From assembly GCA_900116485.1 (NCBI GenBank), contig FPAX01000001.1, forward strand, positions 372,001-436,000: 64,000 nucleotides of DNA, in the 5' to 3' direction. The notes below the pieces were generated by a model. It was given only the letters and a program-made list of their open reading frames with translations, was not told the origin of the DNA and did no database searches. The stretch comes from Selenomonas sp. GACV-9 (GTDB taxonomy: Bacteria; Bacillota; Negativicutes; Selenomonadales; Selenomonadaceae). Positions 29,301 through 33,306 of the stretch are shown here, piece after piece. Numbering within the stretch: the first letter of the stretch is position 1; every line of letters starts with the position of its first letter. A program made the position numbers and the translations under genes.

Positions 29301-30278
29301 ATCACTGCTGGTGATGGAAACACCCTGGTCAGTGGCATCCGTACCGATATTGACGGCAGCGGAAATATCCGTGGAACGGTCGCGCCAATGGATGGTATTG
29401 GCCTCGGTCTTGTCGTTGCCGTTTTCATCTTTTTCCGGCGTGCCATCCTCCTTCAAGACAGGCTTGGTGTCCTTGACGGCAGACTCCTGCCTAGCCGTCA
29501 GGATGATATCGCCGCCAGTACCAGCAACAGCTGTCAGATTGCCTAGTCCTGCACTGACACTGCCGGTATTCACCAGCGACGAGAAGTCGATATTCTTCGT
29601 GCTTTTGAGCTCGGCACCATCCTTGATATTGATGACACCTGCCCCCAGCATGATACCACTGTGGGTATTGATCTGGCCGCTGATATCGATGGTTCCCCCT
29701 GCCTCATAGCTTCCCTGCTGAAGTTTCGTCACTGCCGCCAACGTAATGTCAGCCGTATTGGTGGCATTATACAATTTTTCAAAATCCGTTTTTGCGGGTA
29801 CGATTCCCGTGAACTGCCCCGCATTGATGACACCTGTTGCCCCTACAGCAATTCCGTTAGGACTCAGGAACATAAGATGACCGTCAATCTGATTATTCTT
29901 TACCGCATTGACGATGCCATTGATGGTTATCTTATTCTGCACCAGATTGGCCAGAATAGCCGTATCAAACTTTAAGTTGGCAATATGCCCCTGAGCCAGA
30001 TCGAACTCACGGAAACGATTGTAAGAAAGGTCACCATTTTTGCCTTGCCGGTCGATATTATAGACGTTATTGACAGCATCAATGGTATTGCCGTCTTTTG
30101 TGACAATTGCAGCCTCACTGATACCATACGGATAAGCAAAAAATCCCGTTGCCATAGTCAGGGAGACAAGTATCCGCTGACGATCCTGCTGACGCACCTT
30201 GGCCCGCGACTTTCTGCGCCCACGTCTAGGCGTCCATTCCATATTATCTTCTTTTCTGATCTTATATCCGTATGCCAT
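11325..30278 (-). CDS. Giant two-partner secretion filamentous adhesin, LktA (FxxPxG) family
   Basis: 6,317 residues from ATG 30278 (a GTG at 30287 is possible). A long basic leader (RRGRRKSRAKVRQQDRQR) precedes a hydrophobic stretch and FFAYPYG at about residues 45-51, matching the FxxPxG signature I recall for leukotoxin LktA-family filamentous adhesins. The secretion domain follows, with NRFREFDLAQG and FLSPNGIAVGATG (about 137) corresponding to the NPNGI region of FhaB. Then come thousands of residues of Gly/Ala/Asn/Thr-rich beta-helix repeats interrupted by charged linkers, and a C-terminal block of about 190-220-residue repeats. Cysteine is almost absent (one noticed, in TNCDDT). The frame is unbroken. 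The TpsB gene lies 77 bases upstream. Role: surface adhesion, inferred. Confidence 0.93.
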   Translation of the reverse strand: MAYGYKIRKEDNMEWTPRRGRRKSRAKVRQQDRQRILVSLTMATGFFAYPYGISEAAIVTKDGNTIDAVNNVYNIDRQGKNGDLSYNRFREFDLAQGHIANLKFDTAILANLVQNKITINGIVNAVKNNQIDGHLMFLSPNGIAVGATGVINAGQFTGIVPAKTDFEKLYNATNTADITLAAVTKLQQGSYEAGGTIDISGQINTHSGIMLGAGVINIKDGAELKSTKNIDFSSLVNTGSVSAGLGNLTAVAGTGGDIILTARQESAVKDTKPVLKEDGTPEKDENGNDKTEANTIHWRDRSTDISAAVNIGTDATDQGVSITSSDGAVKLTAESKSTYEDSTPMTLTDTLKGIVLGEDTIAEGLINKLAGAESSANKYLYVNYASKTNKSAINVGKNSTVKGNSIDIGAKSTVELKQSIAVPKAEKKDSDGKEQKSDSVLPIATVAVSRVYNNADIVIDGKLQATGKDGDGNAITIAADATTTASVKSTASGGANTSAVVGVAVLAGDTKANVAVNAPQGTDESFKAETGKAAIKAVTNSNIAVEAGATGAGKSYVVSTVGVANYDNTAAVSVDRSIKAGAVDIAAENKVSGFKMTVDNTLKAAAANEGGKDTAQTSDEDKAKDNADAAAEQNASQSGDDNKKKSANPEKTIQDASADTTKKQAGDAQEGVQKVKDKVEGTNKSGSNEAKTSAFGLGASVGVVANKNDANITLGKNAVITATAVENGADGGVNASAKSLMTASADKEDSLQFTVTNAQANSAKVEIGAAVLVSNVKNNANILLDNEGDKSAQIKGEAVSLGAVAGMGEYEKDSEKKTSSLSYAVSNEEKANKDKPATVVLDGSVGINNLQNNAVVLLGQKSQLEGSALTLSTDATTKAAGKYGGEEDNSKVGIGATVGIQNISGNSLIMAGKETVLTGAQVSATANNSIDAKNEVKNAGKGDSFGISGMVALSYGDSNSIVSLDDEATVNAPVMAMLMAVNSTTVDNSVRSEFTGKESSKAFGIGVGIVNYDVNSLAMVSDNGSGISAPAGDKTDAEKAAQKIYQNAMLARSVAGDTFSGKMGDATASGNKGTITTGNLSASAITLGMIQNDAKAKTVSTSAEDKAENANERKDSEKWTNWSQKGKEGANDAKKNTEDLEQDKVEAQNESAAPTIGETSQKNNASGAGKEASSAANPDETPKDDGAAPAANKSAGASIGIEGSAALTFLDGRTDAVLDNVTVKNADEAAVESVSLSATDFLGAITTGGTDIKNSLKSGSSATKVGIGGTFAMNSSNRDVDAFLRNVNLPQVKSVQNSASKTGLEVVAGMGVSASKGNGTNVAGAGAVYYNRAEQDIHALLLDNIIISDGTGTITSKAVSTDYQIAGGLAANSASGENTNVGVGGVVAISNLENNLSSAIIGGSYQNLKSVDIESQKGTTQIDGALAATYAGGNSGYGFEGAFAYGSVKNTTSAYISGATIVGAQDSIVNVKAGEIPVQKTEEQRSTEKGQIENNTNLTDIIKSLLKASVDADKTNKENLEDKGIDTTGKSYLDTSSASSSLDDDAKTTDEGKIVDDAAGDEDAAKDELGKNHSLTITAAMAGGWNGNAGAGAGIAYNYVKNDLAADIKGSTITADTVAGEAASDSKIISVGAGVAIGGKSFNGAGSGSWNDLKNDTKVTFENNTITGKNISEQAQNTSSIINIAGEVAGGKGMAMGLSLAYNSLNNTTGTYLKGNVITLSEDADNSVKLAAANQGKALAVAGGVDVNISQSTFGAVGTVAINRGVNNTESIVDGKENGEKTKLDKVKELSVTAEELTKKTTVAGSVSVGGKKVGIGGAVAYTSVGTDGTREKLRAEINNADITTTDAGTIEVSTKDSKTEGTNTDKSRIITVGAGFGVSWGSNLFNLQGGAAVSDIYKDSLAALNNTNINANNADSHPIINITADTKSKINTVGVGGTVDINTEVKGTAGVAINRLYQDTKAEMATDSGTTTVNAGLTQVRAAGDGDIHSVGVGGTVGVGGQVAFAGSGSYNYIDNNVNAIIKNQNLATDSSVGIVAQSDDRLYNFAGGFAIGANTKAGIGAAVSINKISGNTNALVQGGSLQAADTGSIKVTRPQDENLFTTEKLDLTTDRQRLSENRKEETKSGIVVDSSAAHTIISQLASGGVAASGSVGVDLAGTVNLNTVQGNTTAKIQDAVLNSEDNYSDVNVNAVDYTNFGSFTGTPTVGAAATAGVSVGVSANWETFDRTTAAEISSNSAKKNLYAKNLTVDATAKHGSSGLSFAGAVGAAATAGVASGDSIMRHSNTSTTSALLSNMNAVFDGTAEIKAEHLGNSRAMNIGASLAGGYAAVAAGAGVAVMDDASTVKAEVDSSDLKAKSSTNGKNISVLAKNENNWKNTLVTASAAVGLGAGLAANVGINNTTGETAALVTNSQLEAENVTVKAADKLVADATGGVGAAGVGGVGVSVALNNINSSVSAHVSGGSVKAAKDIAVKAEEERHFESSVTGAAVGGIGVGVNVAVTSVGKGITQAQLSNAKDENGNTTSVNNTTQNEINIHLNGSQGVNNAKGALGVDGAKFFGLSDKDSDLNAAKNAQVSLDVPKAKSDKQGVHTGVNRALLTAAENVNVTAQETNDITAKNVTVNVGGTAVGVTDAIIHTNYDTDVTVSGATITGKEININALQGQKNNGSEITVTAVSVGAGLGVGVGYAGIVNKGATDVNITGSTIEGTENVMVKAQDDSKSKTQITNVGVAALNVTTTFASVENKNNVGVTLAGTNNISAAKNITIDAKRANMLEAHTQGVGVGGVNVAVNHATIEDGEKDDKGKIIAGNATAKITGTTNIKGLDDNTSAAKFHFGAANDTTAKLSAGNTAVSILGVSRMRGKGVMNMGAEVSVAGGSFNAKTVEFTSQLGTANGRTLEGNVKGHNVSAVAVAPDAVVLNTDAKSTINVANSTFDKETNLILDNKSYVDRKAYIYGVTAGAVAVGNTSADIVGNETMSTILTGKNETTKLNSLQVMSNGQNIGKAFADAGGGGIVGYVGAHVDNKSTNKVTSSLSGKWEVADEVSLSASQNDEVRLTASEGHGGIAGVGGTSVDNTIDTTTNANVADGTVINADRVRIGTSNAVTTGAYDDTDSKGNKDEQTYTLKDHFGGVISGNRLRSLLDVTENGTVNIGKDAKITTNNLQEYVASSQNNLTNLVQAKGGGAIAVTDAVSDIDIDVTNKVNVAGGATLSNEKAASAEDIILAAYDNQTIKSHVDGTVYAGVVSPIVAKNNIDMNRKSDVTVAGNIASSANVGLYAGANKSGALSNLNADFKSGAYNYSVISITVPRVKYDITADKGMVNVSGIVRSTKDINVIASGGKEEIVKDESLWNWAKGGSSTDKKFLTSDAVSAEESLPKLSTVNVTGSLIAGTADPINLTISGSVAGGLHYTADNNITNQRLVQGITKGTFDYANTLGERLRELNKLIAAYNGDSTKMAAYIAERDRIQSEMVRLGLTEKDEKGNTVYLSSGRSVYYVEIPDIATSGGNINVQANDLTGTGNLHANSAPPVTITNASDAYLKLNNILMGEQGGSIIYNKDNVIPPGATLGNEKINSVNVHKTGAAFKEIYGRTDSTAAGLTVQNTKTFSGDKTSTISLTPELEQEINNNTEMTSEEKTKYKKAIENGEMKYTAITDVEVNGKISNFYGNVTISNASGDIRISGGTKERPTGIEGNTVKLIAANGTIAQDYKEGIVNINGDPEKYLADKATAMKNTLGLSDTNNDKKNKEEDYTRSDSSNVATGYIAGRDVYVSAANINVNGLIQSGYKTYAATVTEDQLTTAKTRPASRAAVVQNRTMYEVNDGGAKWNSTDKVFDYVPQVYWDPSTNKLVVEDIDTQGGKVYLTGKIASTGDGRILAADGAAEISVINQTNLDMNVGNVFNNQREGVITIADTAKDTWTEYKRGQTRTIDNYATYLKNHAGDTDVYAGAVKTSNNLAVGNNNTLQYAVQGNQAYTWVNGNSVETTRTYQHYERRGMWGLVQTADESTLNGWTQNSTPIDKKEGARLGLPEGAVITQSNGVPASGKLHLDGNTSVLSERSFDHDHWVTRSGFLGWFKHIYDRWKVGTSTIQLYNYSLNASQPITIGLIGAETGKIDIKSTNATGGNINLMGNVANSHNQAALTVSSQAGGIFQNDGTTLKSEIVNLTAKNDIKNIHITSIGVKDANGHVTDNIKLDAVSTGAGDIDITAVGGLLNNQSLPGNVEIVALKSQDGNAAFKKDAALGDVALNAAGNITQSGSGTSVEGRGIYLTSANGGIGTETQAINLAASDLVYSTDRYGAQVNADAKGSIYLTETADGGDMRVGRIESQEGDVKLTVADGGFVDALPGDDRSRFTESVDNMVHRWIDAGLIDGEKDAQGNYTYKGAYIEGLEKNRDDYKANVELAYTNKTKAQWQVEYDNQQAAVKGIYDSAEYRNYLSNKAKYDQLTPDERRELADNKDSAFLAYAESAEKYNQYSSYETAEAYLKDTAAYKYSQYDNADAYLAADATYQDLVNKAAHPTFEWRKDMMLYAVSDKIVNPDGGGSLQTDRAANILGKNVTLSATKGAVGTFANQSKTITVDELTGNDNIAKMKELMNVDASDVTAHRDADGNLLSFEIKGNMPLGVKASGTLDVTAGGNISVAGRKDAAGEHSAINVGTIDATQNSATGDVRLHSEEGIYNAKTADFTNITGNNLILTGGKESIGTADKPLNVSLIGDLTEARAQKNVFIKNMNNNDYLRLGTMFAEDTISLNSDKGFLMSNANADIAASYINAGKTLAFNTNVNTGIVGDADNAIRVLNDRAAVNIAAESAHIKGLGSLAQGIQNGTLVLGDIKTVGEFTAVSEGSLTVGREEEKDNAGTVKKEAVAGAITAGGHVNLEAADSLTLDGNVKAEGKNLTLKAVNGDIAQTDKGAIIADKVKTFNGKSLLLENEENAFNSIEVDGIETTAAEKPDIAGNVRIVDNADALTTAVKRKVAGDISIINLRDSGTLTNAGNFIATGDIALNAKGDLSQAADTTIAAGKDVALTSVGDAIRQAADAGIQAVNITATSAKTVDLQGTGNQFEAITVQSSVVDAGINGSVLVKDSADKLALSVQPVVNGNIAVENLKAQGTLQVLSDLQAAGDEAAAKGDITLKSDGSMQTDKKITAANNVAFTSTTGNVSINGDITTGGNMPDMNEETLALEGPHNSLVIHAGGAVDEAAGVNITAPVVETYSGNGVSLESVKNGFVVFLADALEGNTAINGSVKAVTNCDDTFTVGVGASIRGDAEFTNLHQNGELGILIKEPDDDDKEIKILGGNGAKGNLVLTASQDVMLLGNVNAKHDIVIDSNKGGSFYGLGRGMVAGNDVNVSVGNAIQFIGTIEAGHDIDMQVQKPIFEESGIRIANLSSGTSLLTAGNEARFNVNGDGDIEMWGKVEATKDVDINISGKGNIDIDNSIQSKDESVSVQTGEGDISIGTDNVTDDETIKAKQNVTVGTNLGTVYILGQTITQDGDITMKAGKETYEEGTAHSNFIIRDDGKLVSGGGIGLYGRNGDIEITDVIQANKGIIVNIAEQGDATFGRDVTVTQNVDISTDKGDITVGHTVNADDGTIRLASENGTILVGKDITAGKDITVSTHQGNIVVGDTATGDDGDILSKAGNVSIQTDKGNVGIVKTVTAQAGSLGIASGQGDILIGNNGPDVKTVTAKQNIDLAAKDGKVVVYGKTSTEVGDISIAAHKQVYTSGEDNSSFIIDQNGKLEAGGAIHLDVGNGDLHVSDRIQAKSDLVAELEEKGSLYFDTDVNVEGEVKVKTVEGNIHVGHDVQGTKDIAMTAGVGNIYVGATVNSVGGDVNLATKQGNIDIGKEVRADAGSIGVQIGNGSVTIGNNGPDVETVTAQKDIDMSVDVGQIKIYGKTSTKLGDISMAAGANQYTPGAQNFIIEQNGLLESGRDISLTGRNGDLHVTDAIQAKRDLHAKVLEEGGVFFDKTAMLKGDVTVHTEEGQISIGGHIDANLVDLATGTGSISVGGDIDSASFVSIQTNTGDINLQDVIAKDDIKVAVQNGNIHAHNIISGETTHVALESGDLFLNLAEGKAVVIRMENNTEASKVNRVLAEARGGSNPDVTLTGNFIQIGSMAAKGGDAVFELSAMGAGNQKLIGGNFYVGSLRSGNGTHMPNLWSNRGYVHVDEGDMAVTDMLAVDKIHLENEKTDLAVYGRTPTRDGEQLAYWNNLDMAYSKARGFQLYANGRLRTSRAVLIDAGKNLTKLYGDNLSVVDMMRERVTNTHGKFTFESAWLTEPGSVLQKQAYYFDMEPVEVAMRQQNADYGGIVVEEKDV
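12250..13818 (-). repeat. Long tandem protein repeats near the adhesin C-terminus
   Basis: Three successive copies begin with GQTITQDGD, GKTSTEVGD and GKTSTKLGD (about 13818, 13163 and 12596). The first two span about 218 and 189 residues; the third degenerates after about 115. Shared landmarks are a FII-D/E-QNG-L segment, a GRNGD/VGNGD turn and an IGNNGPDV motif. DNA similarity is visible at 12663-12685 and 13230-13252. Confidence 0.75.
16690..17250 (-). other. Tyr/Ala/Asp-rich helical insert inside the adhesin
   Basis: Here the beta-helix pattern stops and the protein becomes charged and helical, with repeated short motifs such as AYLKDTAAYKYSQYDNADAYL and DKAQ/NKAK-like segments. The beta-helix pattern resumes on the far side. 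It could be a coiled-coil or knob projecting from the fibre. Confidence 0.55.
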
Positions 30279-30355
30279 AGTAAGCACCCACTTTCCAGCT
30301 GTCCATCTTTTTACTATCCTTGCATCATCAGGGCAGCTCAGGCTCCATGCTCAAC

Positions 30356-32005
30356 TCAGAAGGTAGCCGACAAGCTGAAATCCACTCGCATGCTGTCCAG
30401 ATGATCATCATAAAAGTCCTTTTTGAGTGGGAATCCCAATGTCAAGGTACTATACAAGTTCTTGTACCGTGCCTCAAGCCCCACCCCTGCACTCATCAAA
30501 GTCCGATGTTCCGGCGCTGTATCCCCAGCTACCGTCCCCCAGTCAACGAAAGGGAACACAGTGAAACGCTTTTCCTTGTCTAAGGGAATGTGATACTCAA
30601 TGCTTGCCGTCAAGCCGCGGTCACCGCCGATAAAACCTTCCTCGTAGCCCCTGACGCTATTGACACCACCGATGAAAAAGCGGTCGGATGCGGCCAGATA
30701 ATCATCGGCTGCCCACTGTCCATCGATCCTTCCCTGCCAGAATTGACCATTCTTGTAACGTTTCTGCCAAAAGGAATTCAGACGGTAAATCTTGGCCGTC
30801 TCTGAGACGCCATCAATATCAGTTCGCCTAGCCAGGACAAAGGAGTGTTTGTGATAAAATACGGAAGTATCTCCATAATGAGTGAATGAAACATACGGTA
30901 TCACCCGCTGTATCTTGTCATCCACCCAGGGCACAGCTCCATGACCAAGATCCGTTTTCGCCGTCTGATGGACATACTGCAAACCTGCCTCATGGCGGGA
31001 ATGCTCCGTTATCTGAAAGGGCACACGCCAAGTCAGGGAAAAGGCGTTCGACTTACCCTCAACTCCCAAAGGTTTCATCTCCCCGCTGACCACCTTTGTC
31101 GTATTGCCCGAATAGTTCAAATCGAGTCGCATTCCTTGGCGAGAAATCGGAAAACTATACCCCAACGACCAGGCTTTAGTACCTTGACTACGAATGAAAC
31201 TTGCCCGCAGGGCATCCCGCTGACCACTAAGACTGCGTATATTGTAGAACAGCCCCTCACGCCAGCGCCCGCTGCTTTCGTAACCATCGTTATCCACATA
31301 GAGGGTCACGTTCTGGTTCTGCGGCTCAAAGGCTATGATCTCATAGTCGGTTGTATTTTCCTTGTTGCCAGGCTTCAGCACCACTCGGAGCTGCATGTCA
31401 TTGGTGCCGTGGAACCAACGCAGGTCGCGGTTCAGCTTATCGACGTTGGCAATCTCCCCCGCCTTCAGACCCAGCCTATCCGTGATATAGCCGGTTTTCG
31501 TATGACGGTTGCCCGTGATCTTGACTTCTCCCGTCTTGCCTTCGATAAGACGGATCTCCACGACGCCTTCATGAATCCGCTGCGGTGGCAGGACTGCTCC
31601 GCAGGTCATATACCCCTTATCCTTGTAAAGTCCTGTGATCTGCTCGGCCATGGCCCGCAGATCCTTTACCGTAATCTGTCGCCCGATGTAAGCATCCACA
31701 ACAGCCTGGATTTCCTCTGATGTCAAGATTTCCGAGGGACTCCACTTAACCTTCTTCAACTCAAAGCTGACGTCTGTGCCGTTATCATCCGCAGGCGCCG
31801 TTTCTTCTTTTTCCACCTTGTTCTTCTTTGCGGCCTCGTCCTCGGCAATCTGTTCCATCACTCGTTCCCGTTCCATATCCCTGCGGTCACGCTCCATCTG
31901 CGCACCAGCATCCATGCCACCTGCTGACTCCGCAGCAACAGTCGCCTGGCCTCCTGCTAGTAATCCCAAAGCAAGCACCAAACAAATCGAATCAGATCTT
32001 TTCAT
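30356..32005 (-). CDS. TpsB two-partner secretion outer-membrane transporter (ShlB/FhaC/HecB family)
   Basis: 549 residues. Signal peptide MKRSDSICLVLALGLLAGG...VAA, then a charged helical stretch (MERDRRDMERERVMEQ). POTRA domains follow (ITVKDLRAMAEQITGLYKDKGY and VVEIRLIEGKTGEVKITGN), then a 16-strand barrel region. NSVRGYEEG at about residue 445 is the VRGY/F motif of loop 6. The chain ends in SLSATF with a terminal Phe, the usual signal for barrel insertion. It secretes the adjacent adhesin across the outer membrane. Transporter and adhesin are 77 bases apart on one strand and probably one transcript. The AT-rich gap 32006-32096 may hold the promoter, but I cannot place it confidently. 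Confidence 0.94.
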   Translation of the reverse strand: MKRSDSICLVLALGLLAGGQATVAAESAGGMDAGAQMERDRRDMERERVMEQIAEDEAAKKNKVEKEETAPADDNGTDVSFELKKVKWSPSEILTSEEIQAVVDAYIGRQITVKDLRAMAEQITGLYKDKGYMTCGAVLPPQRIHEGVVEIRLIEGKTGEVKITGNRHTKTGYITDRLGLKAGEIANVDKLNRDLRWFHGTNDMQLRVVLKPGNKENTTDYEIIAFEPQNQNVTLYVDNDGYESSGRWREGLFYNIRSLSGQRDALRASFIRSQGTKAWSLGYSFPISRQGMRLDLNYSGNTTKVVSGEMKPLGVEGKSNAFSLTWRVPFQITEHSRHEAGLQYVHQTAKTDLGHGAVPWVDDKIQRVIPYVSFTHYGDTSVFYHKHSFVLARRTDIDGVSETAKIYRLNSFWQKRYKNGQFWQGRIDGQWAADDYLAASDRFFIGGVNSVRGYEEGFIGGDRGLTASIEYHIPLDKEKRFTVFPFVDWGTVAGDTAPEHRTLMSAGVGLEARYKNLYSTLTLGFPLKKDFYDDHLDSMRVDFSLSATF

Positions 32006-32096
32006 CAGTTATCACCTGTTTATCGTAATATTGTTTTGTTATTTTCATTATCCCTTATTTATATATCGTATTATTTGTTCTTTCCCTTAAGCGATT

Positions 32097-32306
32097 TCAC
32101 TTATTGTCAGGATAGAGGATTCCTGTCAATGCTGTCGGCAATTCAAAGAGCTGATAGTCCTTGAGGTCTGACCAATCTCCGCCCCAAGTAAATCCATGTT
32201 CCGTAAACAACTTATATGGCAGGGAATCCTTATCGATCCAGTGGCAACGTTCAATCATCCTTGTAGGATCTCCCCTTGATGCGCGCAAATATTTTTGCAC
32301 AGCCAT
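32097..32306 (-). pseudogene. Remnant of an M15-family peptidase (C-terminal fragment)
   Basis: 69 residues from ATG 32306 (GAGGGGG 6 bases upstream). The end, YKLFTEHGFTWGGDWSDLKD followed by YQLFEL, resembles the C-terminus of M15 D-Ala-D-Ala carboxypeptidases/CwlK endopeptidases, which usually read WGGDW...KDYQHFE. The upstream SxHxxGxAxD zinc motif is missing and the final zinc-ligand His is Leu, so it cannot be an active peptidase. Read as a decayed gene. A short functional protein remains possible because the ribosome binding site is good. Confidence 0.6.
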
Positions 32307-32366
32307 TTCACATCCCCCTCTCACCCTTGAAAATTCGATGCCACCAGCATAAATACCTGCCCTCAC

Positions 32367-32413
32367 AATGCAAAAACACCTCGAAACCCTTTCATAGGAT
32401 TTCGAGGTGTTCA
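32367..32413 (-). terminator. Terminator after aroE
   Basis: Minus strand ACACCTCGAAAT and GTTTCGAGGTGT form the stem, followed by TTTTTGC. It closes the pncB-aroE transcript. Confidence 0.85.
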
Positions 32414-32425
32414 TAGTTTTATTTG

Positions 32426-33277
32426 TCACGGAGCAAGTGCTGCCCGCAGTTTGGCTTTCATCAGCTCCACATCTGGCGCCACGCCTGTCCATTCGACAAA
32501 GGCGGCCGCTCCCTGGCCGGCGAGCATTCCCTCGCCATTGAGCACACGATGGCCGTACTCGCGTGCCTCACGCAGCAGACGCGTCTCAGCTGGTGTATAG
32601 ATGATATCGTAGACAAAGGCATCAGCTTTGACTTTTGACCAGTCAACGGGCGGCATGGCGTCAACATGAGGCGTCATACCCAGCGGCGTAGTATTGACCA
32701 GCAAGTCAGCGGCTGACAGCTTAGCGGCAAAATCCTCACTTTCCCAATGGCTGACCGTAAGCGTTCCATAGGCGCTGAACTCATCCACCAGCGGCTGCAC
32801 CTTCTCAGGGCTGCGCACGCCGATATAGATGGCCTGCACCCCTGCCTTGATAAGCCCCCAGACCACGGCACGGGCAGCGCCGCCTGCGCCTAAGAGCACC
32901 ACCGTCTTGCCCTGCGGCACAAAGCCAGCATCGACAAGTGCCTGGATAAAGCCCGTCACATCGGTGTTATAGCCCGTCAGATGACCATCATCATTGACGA
33001 CGGTATTGACCGCCCCGATGATGCGCGCATCTTCATCGATAGCATCCAGCAGCGGCATGATGGCCGTCTTGTGCGGGATTGTGACATTCCAGCCGCGAAA
33101 CTGCAGCGCCTTGAGACCTGCCACAGCCGCGGGCAAGTCTTCAGGCCGTACCGGCAATGCCGTGTAGACATAGTCAACACCCGCCTTGCCGATGGCTGCA
33201 TTCTGCAAGACCGGCGACAAGGAATGTGCAATCGGCCAGCCCAACACACCGAGATTCTTCGTCTTTCCCGTAAGCAT
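32426..33277 (-). CDS. aroE: Shikimate dehydrogenase
   Basis: 283 residues. GWPIAHSLSPVLQN binds shikimate; NVTIPHK carries the catalytic Lys; GAVNTVV and GYNTDVTGF complete the substrate site. The NADP site is VVLLGAGGAARAVVWGL and the C-terminal GEGMLAGQGAAAFVEWTG is standard. It reduces 3-dehydroshikimate to shikimate in aromatic amino acid synthesis. It follows pncB with a 29-base gap. The codons for VDWSKVKA contain a perfect TTGAC-NN-GTCAA palindrome (32635-32646) plus a half site. Confidence 0.95.
   Translation of the reverse strand: MLTGKTKNLGVLGWPIAHSLSPVLQNAAIGKAGVDYVYTALPVRPEDLPAAVAGLKALQFRGWNVTIPHKTAIMPLLDAIDEDARIIGAVNTVVNDDGHLTGYNTDVTGFIQALVDAGFVPQGKTVVLLGAGGAARAVVWGLIKAGVQAIYIGVRSPEKVQPLVDEFSAYGTLTVSHWESEDFAAKLSAADLLVNTTPLGMTPHVDAMPPVDWSKVKADAFVYDIIYTPAETRLLREAREYGHRVLNGEGMLAGQGAAAFVEWTGVAPDVELMKAKLRAALAP
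32628..32646. repeat. TTGAC-NN-GTCAA palindrome inside aroE
   Basis: Perfect unit TTGACCAGTCAA at 32635-32646, with an adjoining half site TTGAC at 32628-32632. The frame is open throughout and the amino acids fall in a variable part of AroE. Confidence 0.6.
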
Positions 33278-33306
33278 CCAATGACCTCCTCCGCCTAAAC
33301 AATCAC

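Noticed and set aside
11478..29975. Many plus-strand frames of 60-600 codons opposite the adhesin gene
   Set aside because: All are mirror frames of the repetitive adhesin coding sequence and show no start sites or domains.
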